DNA of 64,000 nucleotides from Nonomuraea cavernae (lineage in GTDB: Bacteria; Actinomycetota; Actinomycetes; Streptosporangiales; Streptosporangiaceae). The stretch is taken from assembly GCF_014646355.1 (NCBI RefSeq), contig NZ_BMNH01000028.1:41297-105296 (forward strand), written 5' to 3'. Both the position numbers and the translations under genes were made by a program. The notes beneath the pieces were generated by a model. It was not told where the DNA came from. It worked only from the letters and a program-made list of their open reading frames with translations, and made no database searches. Shown here piece after piece: positions 16,593 to 24,755 of the stretch (its first letter is position 1; each line of letters opens with the position of its first letter).

Positions 16593-16604
16593 TACGGTCA
16601 CCGC
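16593..16604 (+). promoter_or_regulatory. Leaderless-type -10 element
   Basis: TACGGT (16593-16598) is followed by six bases and then the GTG start at 16605. This is the actinobacterial leaderless arrangement, in which transcription would begin at the start codon. Confidence 0.45.
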
Positions 16605-18278
16605 GTGGCATCCGACGCCAGTCGTCCAGACTCCCCCAAGGTTTCCGCCAAGTCCGCGCGTGCCGGTGTCAGTGGGCTTCTGAAGGGCTTCGTCCAGCAC
16701 CCGATCATCGTCTCCCGGGTGGTCTTCACCAAGGTGAAATCCGACCCGGTGCGGGTCGCGCAGGCCGCCGCCGACGCCCTCCCGCCCCGGCTCCGGCCGA
16801 TGGTGGGCCGGGTCGCCTGGCCGGCCGCCCGCCGGGCGAGGCTCGCGGCCCGCAAACTCGGCATGCGGATGATCAAGGCGCCGTGGAACGAGGCCAAGGA
16901 GCACTGGGACGCCGGGCGGGTCAGCCGGGCGGCCGAGGTGCTCGACGCCCACGCCAAGTACCCCTTCGTCAAGCGCCGGGCCGCCTACTACCGCGGTGAG
17001 CTGGCCGCGATCAGCCCCGACCCCATCCCGCCCGGCCCCAAGGTGGCCGTCGGCGAGCGGGTCGAGGGCCGGGTGCTCCACTGCGTGACCAACGCCCTGC
17101 CCTACACCCAGGCGGGCTACACCGTCAGGACCCACCGCATCGTCACCGCCCAGCGGGCCCTCGGCCTCGACCCGCACGTGGTCACCAGCTGGGGCTGGCC
17201 GATGTTCCAGGGCCACGCCGACGCCACGCCGTACGAGGAGATCGACGGCACGCCCTACCACCGGCTGCTGCCCGACGGGCACGGCGAGATGCCGTTCGAG
17301 ATGCGCGGCCGGATGGTCAAGGGCGCCGAGTCGGTCACCAGGCTCGTCGCCGAGCTGCGGCCGCAGATCCTGCACGCGGCCACCGACCACCGCAACGGCT
17401 CCGTGGCCCACGCCGTGCGCGAGCGCACCGGCACCCCCTTCGTCTACGAGGTGCGCGGCTTCCTGGAGGAGACCTGGGCCTCGCGCGACCCGGTCCGGGT
17501 CGGCAGCGAGCGGCACGTGCTCCAGCGCGAGCGCGAGGCGTTCCTGATGCGCGAGGCCGACGCGGTCGTCACGCTGGCCGAGACGATGGCCACCGAGATC
17601 GTCGAGCGGGGCGTGCCGAGGGAGCGCGTCTTCCTGGCGCCCAACGCGGTCGACGACACGCTGCTCACCGCCCACTACGACGGCGCGTCGTTCAGGTCGG
17701 CCATGGGCATCGGCGCCGACGAGATCGTGGTCGGCTCGGTGTCGAGCATCGTGGCGTACGAGGGGTTCGCGACGCTGCTGCGTGCGGCGGCGCTGCTGCG
17801 CGACGAGGGCGCGCCGGTGCGGGTGCTCATCGTGGGCGACGGCACCGAGCGGGACAACCTGCTGGCCATCGTCGAGGACCTGGGGCTCAAGACCGCCATC
17901 CTGCCGGGCCGGGTCGGCCCCGACGAGGCGCTGCAGGCCCAGGAGGCCATCGACATCTTCGTCTGCCCGCGTGAGGATCTCCGCGTCTGCCGGCTCGTCA
18001 CGCCGCTGAAGCCGGTCGAGGCGATGGCGCTGGGCAAGCCGGTCGTGCTCAGCGATCTGCCCGCGCTGTCGGAGCTGGTCGGCTCCGACGGCGCCGGCCT
18101 GCTGGTGCCGCCGGGCGATCCGGCCGCGCTCGCCAAGGCGATCGCGGGCCTGCGCGAGGACCCTGCCCGGCGCGCTGAGATGGGCGAGGCCGGACGGGCC
18201 GAAGTGGCGACCAAGCGCACGTGGAGCCGCGTAGCCGAAACCTATCGATCCCTCTACCGGGACCTTGCCGAACGATGA
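16605..18278 (+). CDS. GT4-type glycosyltransferase
   Basis: A 557-aa protein with a basic ~150-residue N-terminal region and then a GT-B fold. The N-domain begins VLHCVTNALPYTQAGYTVRTHRI, the classical opening of GT4 enzymes, and includes PFVYEVRGFLEETWASRD. The C-domain contains VGSVSSIVAYEGF, LIVGDGTERDNL, GRVGPDEALQ and the donor-binding EAMALGKPVVLSDLPALSEL. It likely transfers an NDP-sugar during surface polysaccharide assembly. GTG at 16605 is preferred to the upstream ATG at 16548, which overlaps the wecB start; a leaderless -10 (TACGGT) sits six bases before the GTG. It ends 80 bp before the wecC leader. Confidence 0.85.
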   Translation: MASDASRPDSPKVSAKSARAGVSGLLKGFVQHPIIVSRVVFTKVKSDPVRVAQAAADALPPRLRPMVGRVAWPAARRARLAARKLGMRMIKAPWNEAKEHWDAGRVSRAAEVLDAHAKYPFVKRRAAYYRGELAAISPDPIPPGPKVAVGERVEGRVLHCVTNALPYTQAGYTVRTHRIVTAQRALGLDPHVVTSWGWPMFQGHADATPYEEIDGTPYHRLLPDGHGEMPFEMRGRMVKGAESVTRLVAELRPQILHAATDHRNGSVAHAVRERTGTPFVYEVRGFLEETWASRDPVRVGSERHVLQREREAFLMREADAVVTLAETMATEIVERGVPRERVFLAPNAVDDTLLTAHYDGASFRSAMGIGADEIVVGSVSSIVAYEGFATLLRAAALLRDEGAPVRVLIVGDGTERDNLLAIVEDLGLKTAILPGRVGPDEALQAQEAIDIFVCPREDLRVCRLVTPLKPVEAMALGKPVVLSDLPALSELVGSDGAGLLVPPGDPAALAKAIAGLREDPARRAEMGEAGRAEVATKRTWSRVAETYRSLYRDLAER

Positions 18279-18358
18279 CCTCCCGTTTGGCTGTCTGTTG
18301 TGACATGTTCAGTCGCATTAGGCGTGAGCTAGGTGGACTTGAGATAACCTTTGCCACC

Positions 18359-18397
18359 ATGAAGTGTTGTTTCCGGCCCTCCAAGGTACAGCTGTGA
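18359..18397 (+). CDS. 12-codon upstream ORF (leader peptide) of wecC
   Basis: ATG at 18359 opens a 12-codon ORF (MKCCFRPSKVQL) whose TGA overlaps the GTG start of the dehydrogenase (GTGA at 18394-18397). A -10-like TAACCT (18345-18350) lies 8 bases before the ATG, so the mRNA could be leaderless and start with this ORF. The geometry implies translational coupling. The adjacent Cys codons recall Cys-rich leader ORFs of mycobacteria, but a cysteine link is only a guess. Confidence 0.45.
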   Translation: MKCCFRPSKVQL

Positions 18398-19656
18398 CAG
18401 AAATCGACTTGGCTGTCATCGGCTTGGGGTACGTCGGCATGCCGCTCGCGAAGGAAGCGGTGGCCGCCGGACTCCGGGTCGTCGGCGTGGACGTCGACCC
18501 TCGCAAGGTCGACGCGCTCAACGCCGGGCAGTCCTACATCGATGACCTGACCGACGCCGACCTCGATCACATGCTGGTCAGCGGTTTCCGCGCCACGCTC
18601 GACGAGTCGGTGCTGGCCTCGAGCAACACGATCGTCATCTGCGTGCCGACCCCGCTGGACGAGGACCACCGGCCGGATCTGTCCGCGGTCGAGGGGGCGA
18701 CCTCCACCGTCGCCCGCAACCTGACCAAGGACACGCTGGTCGTGCTCGAGTCCACCACCTGGCCGGGCACCACCGACGAGGTGGCCCGCCCGCTGCTCGA
18801 AGCCTCGGGCCTGACCGCGGGCGTCGACTTCCACCTGGCCTTCTCGCCCGAGCGGATCGACCCGGGCAACCCCAAGTTCGGGCTGCGCAACACCCCCAAA
18901 GTGGTCGGTGGCTACACCGCGACCTGCCGCGACCGGGCGACCGCCTTCTACGGCCAGTTCATCGAGCAGGTCGTGCCCGTCAGCGGCACCCGCGAGGCCG
19001 AGATGGCCAAGCTGCTGGAGAACACCTACCGGCACGTCAACATCGCGCTCGTCAACGAGATGGCGATCTTCTGTGACGAGCTCGGGATAGACCTGTGGGA
19101 GTCGATCGAGGCCGCGGCCACCAAGCCGTTCGGGTTCCAGAAGTTCCTGCCCGGCCCCGGGGTCGGCGGGCACTGCATCCCCGTCGATCCGTCCTACCTG
19201 TCCTACACGGTGCGCAAGCTCGGCTACCCGTTCCGGTTCGTCGAGCTGGCCCAGGAGATCAACGAGCGGATGCCGTCCTACGTGGTGGCCCGCGTACAGC
19301 GATTGCTGAACAGGCATAAGAAGCCCGTGAACGGCGCCAGAGTCGTTATGCTCGGCGTTACCTACAAACCGGACATCGCTGACGAACGCGAGACCCCGGC
19401 CCTACCGGTGGCGCGTGCGCTGCTGGAACTGGGCGCCGATCTCTCGTTCGCCGACCCGCATGTCAAGGAGTGGTCGGTCGACGGCACACCCGTGCCGCGT
19501 GAAGAGGATCTGGCCGAGGCCGTGGCCGGTGCCGACGTGACACTGCTGCTCCAGCAGCACGCCGCGTTCGACCTGGACATGGTGGAGGCGAAGGCCCGGC
19601 TCGTGCTCGACACCCGCGGTGTTCTCACCGAGGGTGAACGCGTCGAGCGGCTGTAG
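18394..19656 (+). CDS. wecC: UDP-N-acetyl-D-mannosamine dehydrogenase
   Basis: A 420-aa NAD-dependent UDP-sugar 6-dehydrogenase, oxidising UDP-ManNAc to UDP-ManNAcA in two steps. The Rossmann start is LAVIGLGYVGMPLAKEAV, the central helix contains EMAKLLENTYRHVNIALVNE, and the catalytic Cys lies in GVGGHCIPVDPSYL. The C-terminal domain has LGVTYKPDIADERETPAL. Its pairing with wecB favours ManNAc over glucose as substrate. GTG at 18394 is chosen because it overlaps the stop of a 12-codon upstream ORF and gives the standard N-terminus; starts further upstream add unrelated residues. Confidence 0.92.
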   Translation: MTEIDLAVIGLGYVGMPLAKEAVAAGLRVVGVDVDPRKVDALNAGQSYIDDLTDADLDHMLVSGFRATLDESVLASSNTIVICVPTPLDEDHRPDLSAVEGATSTVARNLTKDTLVVLESTTWPGTTDEVARPLLEASGLTAGVDFHLAFSPERIDPGNPKFGLRNTPKVVGGYTATCRDRATAFYGQFIEQVVPVSGTREAEMAKLLENTYRHVNIALVNEMAIFCDELGIDLWESIEAAATKPFGFQKFLPGPGVGGHCIPVDPSYLSYTVRKLGYPFRFVELAQEINERMPSYVVARVQRLLNRHKKPVNGARVVMLGVTYKPDIADERETPALPVARALLELGADLSFADPHVKEWSVDGTPVPREEDLAEAVAGADVTLLLQQHAAFDLDMVEAKARLVLDTRGVLTEGERVERL

Positions 19657-19675
19657 CGACGGAGGGCTGCGCGCA

Positions 19676-20764
19676 GTGCACGTGCTCGTCATGACGGTGG
19701 TGCATAACCCCGAGGATGCGAGGATCTTGCATCGGCAGATCCGCGCCCTCGTGGATGCCGGTCATGAGGTCACGTATGCGGCTTCTTTCACGGCTCACGG
19801 GGTCGTCCCCAGGCCGTGGGTCACCGGCGTCGATCTGCCCCGGGCCGCCCAGCGCAAGCGCGTCGCGGCCGTGCTGGCCGCCCGCCGGGTGTTCAAGCGG
19901 ATGCGCGGCAAGGTCGACCTGGTGCTGATCCACGACCCCGAGCTGCTGTTCGCCGTCTGGGGCGTGCGCAACAGCCCGCCCGTGGTGTGGGACGTGCACG
20001 AGGACACTCCGGCGACGCTCTCGCTCAAGCCGTGGCTGCCCTCGCTGCTGCGCCCGCCCGTCCGCTTCCTGGCCCGCATGCTGGAGAGCACGGCCGAACG
20101 TCGGATGCACCTGCTGCTGGCCGAGACGGCCTACGCGGGCAGGTTCAAGCACGCCCACCTGATCGTGCCGAACGAGACGTGGGTGCCCGACTCGGTCACC
20201 CCGCCGGGCGACGACCGGGTGGTCTACCTGGGCTGGCTGTCGCGGGCGCGGGGTGTGCTGGAGGCCATCGAGGTGGCCCGGCTGCTGCAGCCGTACCGGG
20301 TGGCGGTCGAGCTGATCGGCTACGCCGACCCGCAGAGCCGTCCGCTGCTCAACCAGGCGGTGACCGAGGGCCTGCTGGAGTGGCGTGACTTCATGCCCAA
20401 CGACGAGGCCCTCAAGCGGCTCGACGGGGCGCTGGCCGGGCTCTCCCTGCTGCACGACGAGCCCAACTACCGGCACTCGATGCCCACCAAGATCGTCGAG
20501 TACATGGCGCACGGCATCCCGGTCATCACGACTCCGTCCCCCCGCGCGGTCGAGCTGGTCGAGCGGTACGAAAGCGGCGTCGTGGTGCCCTGGGAGGACC
20601 CCAAGGCCGTGGCGCAGGCCGTGCTCACGCTGCGGGACGACGTACGGGAGCGGCGGGCGCAGGGCGCGCGCGGCTACGCGTCGGCACGTGCCAACCACCA
20701 CTGGCCCAATTCGGCGAAACGGTTCGTGGCCCAGCTCGAAGACTGGGCCGGGCTGCTGAAATAG
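19676..20764 (+). CDS. Glycosyltransferase (GT-B fold)
   Basis: A 362-aa GT-B enzyme. It opens HVLVMTVVHNPEDARILHRQIRALVDAGHEVTYAA, resembling transferases of exopolysaccharide loci that start with a VxxxHxxxDxRI-type strand. VWDVHEDTP and VVYLGWLSRARGVLEAIEV belong to the N-domain and linker. The C-domain donor site is KIVEYMAHGIPVITTPSPRAVELVE. The GTG at 19676 has GGAGGG about 9 nt upstream and lies 19 bp after wecC, so the two are almost certainly cotranscribed. It may add the ManNAcA residue made by the preceding enzymes. Confidence 0.83.
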   Translation: MHVLVMTVVHNPEDARILHRQIRALVDAGHEVTYAASFTAHGVVPRPWVTGVDLPRAAQRKRVAAVLAARRVFKRMRGKVDLVLIHDPELLFAVWGVRNSPPVVWDVHEDTPATLSLKPWLPSLLRPPVRFLARMLESTAERRMHLLLAETAYAGRFKHAHLIVPNETWVPDSVTPPGDDRVVYLGWLSRARGVLEAIEVARLLQPYRVAVELIGYADPQSRPLLNQAVTEGLLEWRDFMPNDEALKRLDGALAGLSLLHDEPNYRHSMPTKIVEYMAHGIPVITTPSPRAVELVERYESGVVVPWEDPKAVAQAVLTLRDDVRERRAQGARGYASARANHHWPNSAKRFVAQLEDWAGLLK

Positions 20765-20794
20765 CGGCTTATCTCCGGCAGATCCCGAGAGCGG

Positions 20795-20807
20795 TAGGTT
20801 CTTCAAC
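20795..20807 (+). promoter_or_regulatory. Leaderless-type -10 element
   Basis: TAGGTT (20795-20800) is followed by seven bases and the GTG start at 20808; no ribosome-binding site is present. Confidence 0.45.
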
Positions 20808-22595
20808 GTGCGCTGGCTCTTTGTGTTCCTGGGCGCAGTGATCCTGGCCGCCGTGGCGGCCGTGATCGTCGTCCTTCCCGATGACCCTCCGTCCGAGCCC
20901 GTGAGCCAGCGGGTCAGCGCCACCCCGACCCGCGACGACCCCACGCCCCAGGTGAGCGAGTTCACCGACCCGTGCGGCACGTTCGACACCGGCGAGAAGG
21001 CCCCCTACGCCGTCACCGGCTACTGGGTCACGCCCAAGTCCAACCCCTGCACCTGGCGCAAGCAGATGCAGGAGATCCACAGCCTCGGCGGCGACACGGT
21101 GATCAGGATCGGGTACGGCCTGCAGTACCGGGAGCTCGACGACCGGGGCCGCGTCCGGGCCAAGGACGGCAAGGTCGACTCGCTCTACGAGCCGTGCGAG
21201 GAGGACGGGCTCAGCTGCCACGCCGCGGCCGAGCGCGACCTCAAGGAGGCCAACCCGGGCAACCGGATCGCCCGCACCTACGTCTACCGCACAGACGAGG
21301 CGTTCGGCCCCGACCTGTTCCGCTGCGCCCAGATGGAACGATCGATTCCGGCGGGCAAGCGCGTCTACTACCGGGTGCTCGCGCCCATGGACGGCTCCGA
21401 CGACGCCACCTGCGACTTCGGCAAGGCCAAGCCGTACGACCTGATCCTCATCGCGGGCGCGGCCAAGGACAGCCTGACCGAGCTGCTCGACCTCGGCGAC
21501 CGGTTCGGCCTGCGGGTCTTCCCCGCGCTGCCGCTCGCGCCGCGCGACCCGGAGATGCCGACCCGGGCCAACCCCAAGCACCTCGGCACGCTGACCACCC
21601 TGACCCGCCGCATCCTGCAGGACTACGGTGTGCGCTTCGCCGACCGGGCCTCGCTCGGCGGCGTCTACCAGCCGTTCGAGGTGCAGATGTCGAGCACCCT
21701 GGTCTCCAATCCCACGCTGAGGGTCTACGCCGACCAGCACACGATCGTGGAGCAGGAGCTGCCCAACAAGCCCATCCTGATCAGCCCCTACCTCGACGCG
21801 CGCAAGCGGGTCGCCTTCGGCCAGACGCCCAAGCAGGTGGCCGAGGGCTTCACGGCGCTCGCCCAGACCGGGGTCGGCATCATCGCGCCGCAGGACAGCC
21901 GCGGCACCGGCAAGGTGGGCCTGTTCTGGCCGGACGAGCGCGGCGAGGAGGTGGACGAGCGGCTCCGCCCCGTCGTGGGGGAGAGCACGTACGACACCGC
22001 CTACCACGGCTCGACGCGCGACTACTACCGCGAGATGTCGCTGGCCCGCGAGAAGATGCTGGAAGCCGGTCACGAGGTGCAGCTGTGGGCCAACGTCGAG
22101 GCGTTCGAGCCGTCGGGCGACCAGCCGTGCGCCGCCAGCGGCACCCGTGGCAAGACCGACAAGAAGCGCCTCGACCAGGCCGTCACCATGGCCGGCCGAT
22201 ACGTCCAGAAGATCGTCTCGTACATGTGGAGCGACTTCATGACGTGCGGCTCGCCGTCCCTGGAGACCGAGGTCATGAAGGACTGGGGCCGGCCGATCGC
22301 GGTGGACGCGATCCGGCGCGCGCGCGACGTCCAGGACGGCATCGAGGTGCGCGGCTACAACTTCACCGACGGCACGGTCACCGTCGAGTGGCCGGGCGGC
22401 TCCGTCGACCTCGACGTGGCCACCGCCGGCTGGCTCGACGACGACCCGCTGGAGGAGCTGCCCGAGGGCATGCAGACCGCCTGGGTGCCGTTCGACTGGG
22501 GGCAGGCCGAGCCCGGCGACTGGCTCAGGATCGGCGTCCGGCTGCCCTCGGGGCAGGAGACCACGGAGCGGCTGCACGTCCGGGTCGGCACGTGA
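20808..22595 (+). CDS. Membrane-anchored DUF4434-like protein (predicted TIM-barrel glycan-active)
   Basis: A 595-aa protein with one N-terminal span (residues ~3-24) and no cleavage site, hence a type II anchored outer protein. A Pro/Thr linker precedes a large domain of ~450 residues. Features such as ITGYWVTP, MQEIHSLGGDTVIRIGYGLQ, LILIAGAAKDSLTELLDL, GVYQPFEVQMSS and QLWANVEAFEP resemble DUF4434/glycoside-hydrolase-like barrels. These are often encoded beside exopolysaccharide genes and thought to modify or degrade the product. The C-terminal ~90 residues look like a beta-sandwich (VRGYNFTDGTVTVEWPGGSV). Several Cys suggest disulphides. It lies 43 bp after the glycosyltransferase but appears to have its own leaderless promoter. 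Confidence 0.6.
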   Translation: MRWLFVFLGAVILAAVAAVIVVLPDDPPSEPVSQRVSATPTRDDPTPQVSEFTDPCGTFDTGEKAPYAVTGYWVTPKSNPCTWRKQMQEIHSLGGDTVIRIGYGLQYRELDDRGRVRAKDGKVDSLYEPCEEDGLSCHAAAERDLKEANPGNRIARTYVYRTDEAFGPDLFRCAQMERSIPAGKRVYYRVLAPMDGSDDATCDFGKAKPYDLILIAGAAKDSLTELLDLGDRFGLRVFPALPLAPRDPEMPTRANPKHLGTLTTLTRRILQDYGVRFADRASLGGVYQPFEVQMSSTLVSNPTLRVYADQHTIVEQELPNKPILISPYLDARKRVAFGQTPKQVAEGFTALAQTGVGIIAPQDSRGTGKVGLFWPDERGEEVDERLRPVVGESTYDTAYHGSTRDYYREMSLAREKMLEAGHEVQLWANVEAFEPSGDQPCAASGTRGKTDKKRLDQAVTMAGRYVQKIVSYMWSDFMTCGSPSLETEVMKDWGRPIAVDAIRRARDVQDGIEVRGYNFTDGTVTVEWPGGSVDLDVATAGWLDDDPLEELPEGMQTAWVPFDWGQAEPGDWLRIGVRLPSGQETTERLHVRVGT

Positions 22596-22622
22596 ACGGC
22601 CGCTGAGTGTAACGTGCCTGCC

Positions 22623-23288
22623 ATGGTTCCGTGCGTGCCGGTCAGCGTCGACCTGGTCGTGCTGACCGTGCGCGGCCAGGCGCTCTGCGCCCTCGTCTGG
22701 CGGCGCGACAACCCGCCGTTCCTGCGGCGCTGGTCGCTGCCGGGCGGCTTCGTCCAGCTCGACGAGGACCTCCCGGCCGCAGCCCAGCGCATCCTGGGCG
22801 AGCGCGCCGGCCTGCCGGGTGCCCCGGTGCACCTGGAGCAGCTCCAGACCTACGGCTACCCCGACCGCGACCCCCGCCAGCGGGTCGTGAGCGTCGCCTA
22901 CCTCGGGCTCGCGCCCGACCTGCCCGCCTCCGAGCAGGCCCACATGAGCTGGCGCCCGCTCGCCGAGCTGGCCGTGATGGCCTTCGACCACCGCCGCATC
23001 ATGCTCGACGGCATCGAGCGGGCCCGGGCCAAGCTCGAATACACCCCGTTGGGCGCCGCCTTCTGTCCTCCGGAGTTCACGGTGGCCGACCTGCGCAGGG
23101 TGTACGAGATCGTCTGGGGCCGCTCCCTCGACCCGCGCAACTTCCACCGCAAGGTCACCAAAGCCGAGGGCTTCCTGGTGGAGACGGGCGCCACCACCAC
23201 CCGCGACGGCGGTCGCCCCGCCAAGCTCTACCGCCGCGGCCCGGCCGAGCTCCTCCACCCCCCGATGCTCCGCTCCCTCAAGGTCTGA
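22623..23288 (+). CDS. NrtR-like regulator (degenerate Nudix + winged helix)
   Basis: A 221-aa two-domain protein. The Nudix fold at residues ~5-135 contains GGFVQLDEDLPAAAQRILGE. Compared with the Nudix box (GX5EX7REUXEEXGU), the first Glu and the Arg are kept, but the next Glu is Ile and the EE pair is ER, so the metal-binding core is broken. The C-terminal winged helix (FTVADLRRVYEIVWGRSLDPRN, then RKVTKAEGFLVETG) matches the NrtR family, whose members are repressors of NAD or sugar metabolism sensing ADP-ribose-like ligands. A leaderless -10 (TAACGT, 22610-22615) lies seven bases before the ATG. The target operon is not evident. Confidence 0.82.
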   Translation: MVPCVPVSVDLVVLTVRGQALCALVWRRDNPPFLRRWSLPGGFVQLDEDLPAAAQRILGERAGLPGAPVHLEQLQTYGYPDRDPRQRVVSVAYLGLAPDLPASEQAHMSWRPLAELAVMAFDHRRIMLDGIERARAKLEYTPLGAAFCPPEFTVADLRRVYEIVWGRSLDPRNFHRKVTKAEGFLVETGATTTRDGGRPAKLYRRGPAELLHPPMLRSLKV

Positions 23289-23311
23289 CCGCCCACACCT
23301 GACGCCAGAGG

Positions 23312-23426
23312 TGGACGAAGTGACGAGCTTCTCCTGGACGAAGTGACGAGTTCTGTCTGGACGAAGTGACGAGTCGCAGCCGGACGAAATGTAGGGTTGG
23401 CGCCATGCGAAGTGACGAGTTGGGGG
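23312..23426 (+). repeat. Five 23-bp direct repeats before the DUF4143 ATPase gene
   Basis: Copies start at 23312, 23335, 23358, 23381 and 23404, with an exact 23-bp period. The first 16 bases (TGGACGAAGTGACGAG) are identical in copies 1-3, changed in copy 4, and partly kept in copy 5 (CGAAGTGACGAG). The other 7 bases vary. Copy 5 ends in the GGGGG that serves as ribosome-binding site for the ATG at 23432. This layout looks like an operator array close to the promoter. Confidence 0.75.
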
Positions 23427-23431
23427 AACGC

Positions 23432-24694
23432 ATGGACGACCTTGTTCCGCGGCTGTCGGAGCGCCGGCTCGCTGAGCTGATGAGATCGTTCAGGGTCGTG
23501 GTGGTCAACGGACCTCGACAGGCAGGCAAGACGACCCTGATGGAGATCTATCGTGATCGTTATGGAGGTGAGTTCCTGTCTTTGGATGACCCCGTCCAGC
23601 TGACGGCGGCTCTGGCCGACCCTCGCACGCTCGTGGGCGAGGCCGCTCGCCCGCTCCTGATCGATGAGGTGCAACGTGCCGGTGATCCGCTCGTTCTGAC
23701 CATCAAGCGCGCGGTCGACCAGGATCGCAGCCGTGGCCAGTTCATCCTGTCCGGCTCCGCCCAATTCCTGACCGTTCCCAGGCTGTCGGAGTCGTTGGCG
23801 GGTCGGGCGGCCTTCCTGGATCTATGGCCCTTCTCGATGGCCGAACGTACGTCGGGACCGTCTGACTTCTGCGACCTGCTGTTCACCGAGCCCGGTGCTC
23901 TGCGATCGGGGTCGCTCTCCCCATGGAGCCGGAGCGACTATCTCGATCTCGTCTGCGGAGGGAGCTATCCCGAGGCGGTCACCATGCCCGTGCGTGAGCG
24001 CAGGGAGTGGTTCGATGCTTACCTGCGCACCGTCATCTCCCGGGATGTCCGAGAGTTCGCCCACATCCAGCACGGAGACTCGATACCACGGCTCCTTGCC
24101 CTTCTCGCCGCGCGTGCGGGCAGCACTTCAGAGATCGCCGACCTGTCGCGCAGCACCGAGTTGAGCAGGGACACCATCCGCAACTATCTCGCTTATCTCA
24201 ACGGGGTGTTCCTCACCGCCACGACCCCCGCCTGGTCGACCAACCACTCGTCCAAAGCGGCCAAGTCCTCGAAGACCTTTCTCACCGACTCCGGTCTCGC
24301 GGCCTTCGTGTTGCGCGTCGAGCAGCGGTCGTTGCGCACGCCGGGGAACAACGCGCTGGGAGGGCTCGTCGAGACCTTCGCCTTCACTGAGCTCACCAAG
24401 CTCCGTTCGACGACGGCCGAGCCCTTCCGAATTCACTACTTCCGCGACCGCAATGGGCGGGAGGTCGACTTCGTCCTCGAACGCTATGACGGGCGCGTGG
24501 CCTGCATCGAAATCAAGGCCAGCGCCTCCCCTTCGGCGCGAGACGCGGCCCAACTGCGCTGGTTGCGCGACTCGATCGGCGACCGTTTCGTTGGCGGGGT
24601 CGTCCTGCATCTCGGCGACCAGAGTGTGTCCCTGGGCGAGGGCATCCAGATGCTTCCACTGTCAGCCCTGTGGGGGCACGCTCGCCTTCCGTGA
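23432..24694 (+). CDS. AAA ATPase with DUF4143 domain
   Basis: A 420-aa AAA_14/DUF4143 protein. Walker A is NGPRQAGKTT (~26-35), Walker B is RPLLIDEVQRA (~73-83), and FILSGSAQFL is the sensor-1-like strand. After a winged-helix linker (EIADLSRSTELSRDTIRNYL), the C-terminal DUF4143 part contains HYFRDRNGREVDFVLE and CIEIKAS, a PD-(D/E)xK nuclease-like core. The family is widespread, often single-gene and mobile, and its role is unsettled (proposed ATP-dependent nuclease or toxin-like regulator). ATG at 23432 is chosen because GGGGGAA lies five bases upstream; ATG at 23405 would place the last 23-bp repeat inside the gene. Codon use looks slightly less GC-biased than in its neighbours. Confidence 0.85.
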   Translation: MDDLVPRLSERRLAELMRSFRVVVVNGPRQAGKTTLMEIYRDRYGGEFLSLDDPVQLTAALADPRTLVGEAARPLLIDEVQRAGDPLVLTIKRAVDQDRSRGQFILSGSAQFLTVPRLSESLAGRAAFLDLWPFSMAERTSGPSDFCDLLFTEPGALRSGSLSPWSRSDYLDLVCGGSYPEAVTMPVRERREWFDAYLRTVISRDVREFAHIQHGDSIPRLLALLAARAGSTSEIADLSRSTELSRDTIRNYLAYLNGVFLTATTPAWSTNHSSKAAKSSKTFLTDSGLAAFVLRVEQRSLRTPGNNALGGLVETFAFTELTKLRSTTAEPFRIHYFRDRNGREVDFVLERYDGRVACIEIKASASPSARDAAQLRWLRDSIGDRFVGGVVLHLGDQSVSLGEGIQMLPLSALWGHARLP

Positions 24695-24755
24695 ACGGCG
24701 TCGATGCGGCCGGGGTGAGGATGCCGCTGGGCCCGGCATTTCATAAGGTGAGGAC

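Noticed and set aside
20769..23258. 829-aa minus-strand ORF
   Set aside because: Antisense to the DUF4434-like and NrtR-like genes; no motifs.
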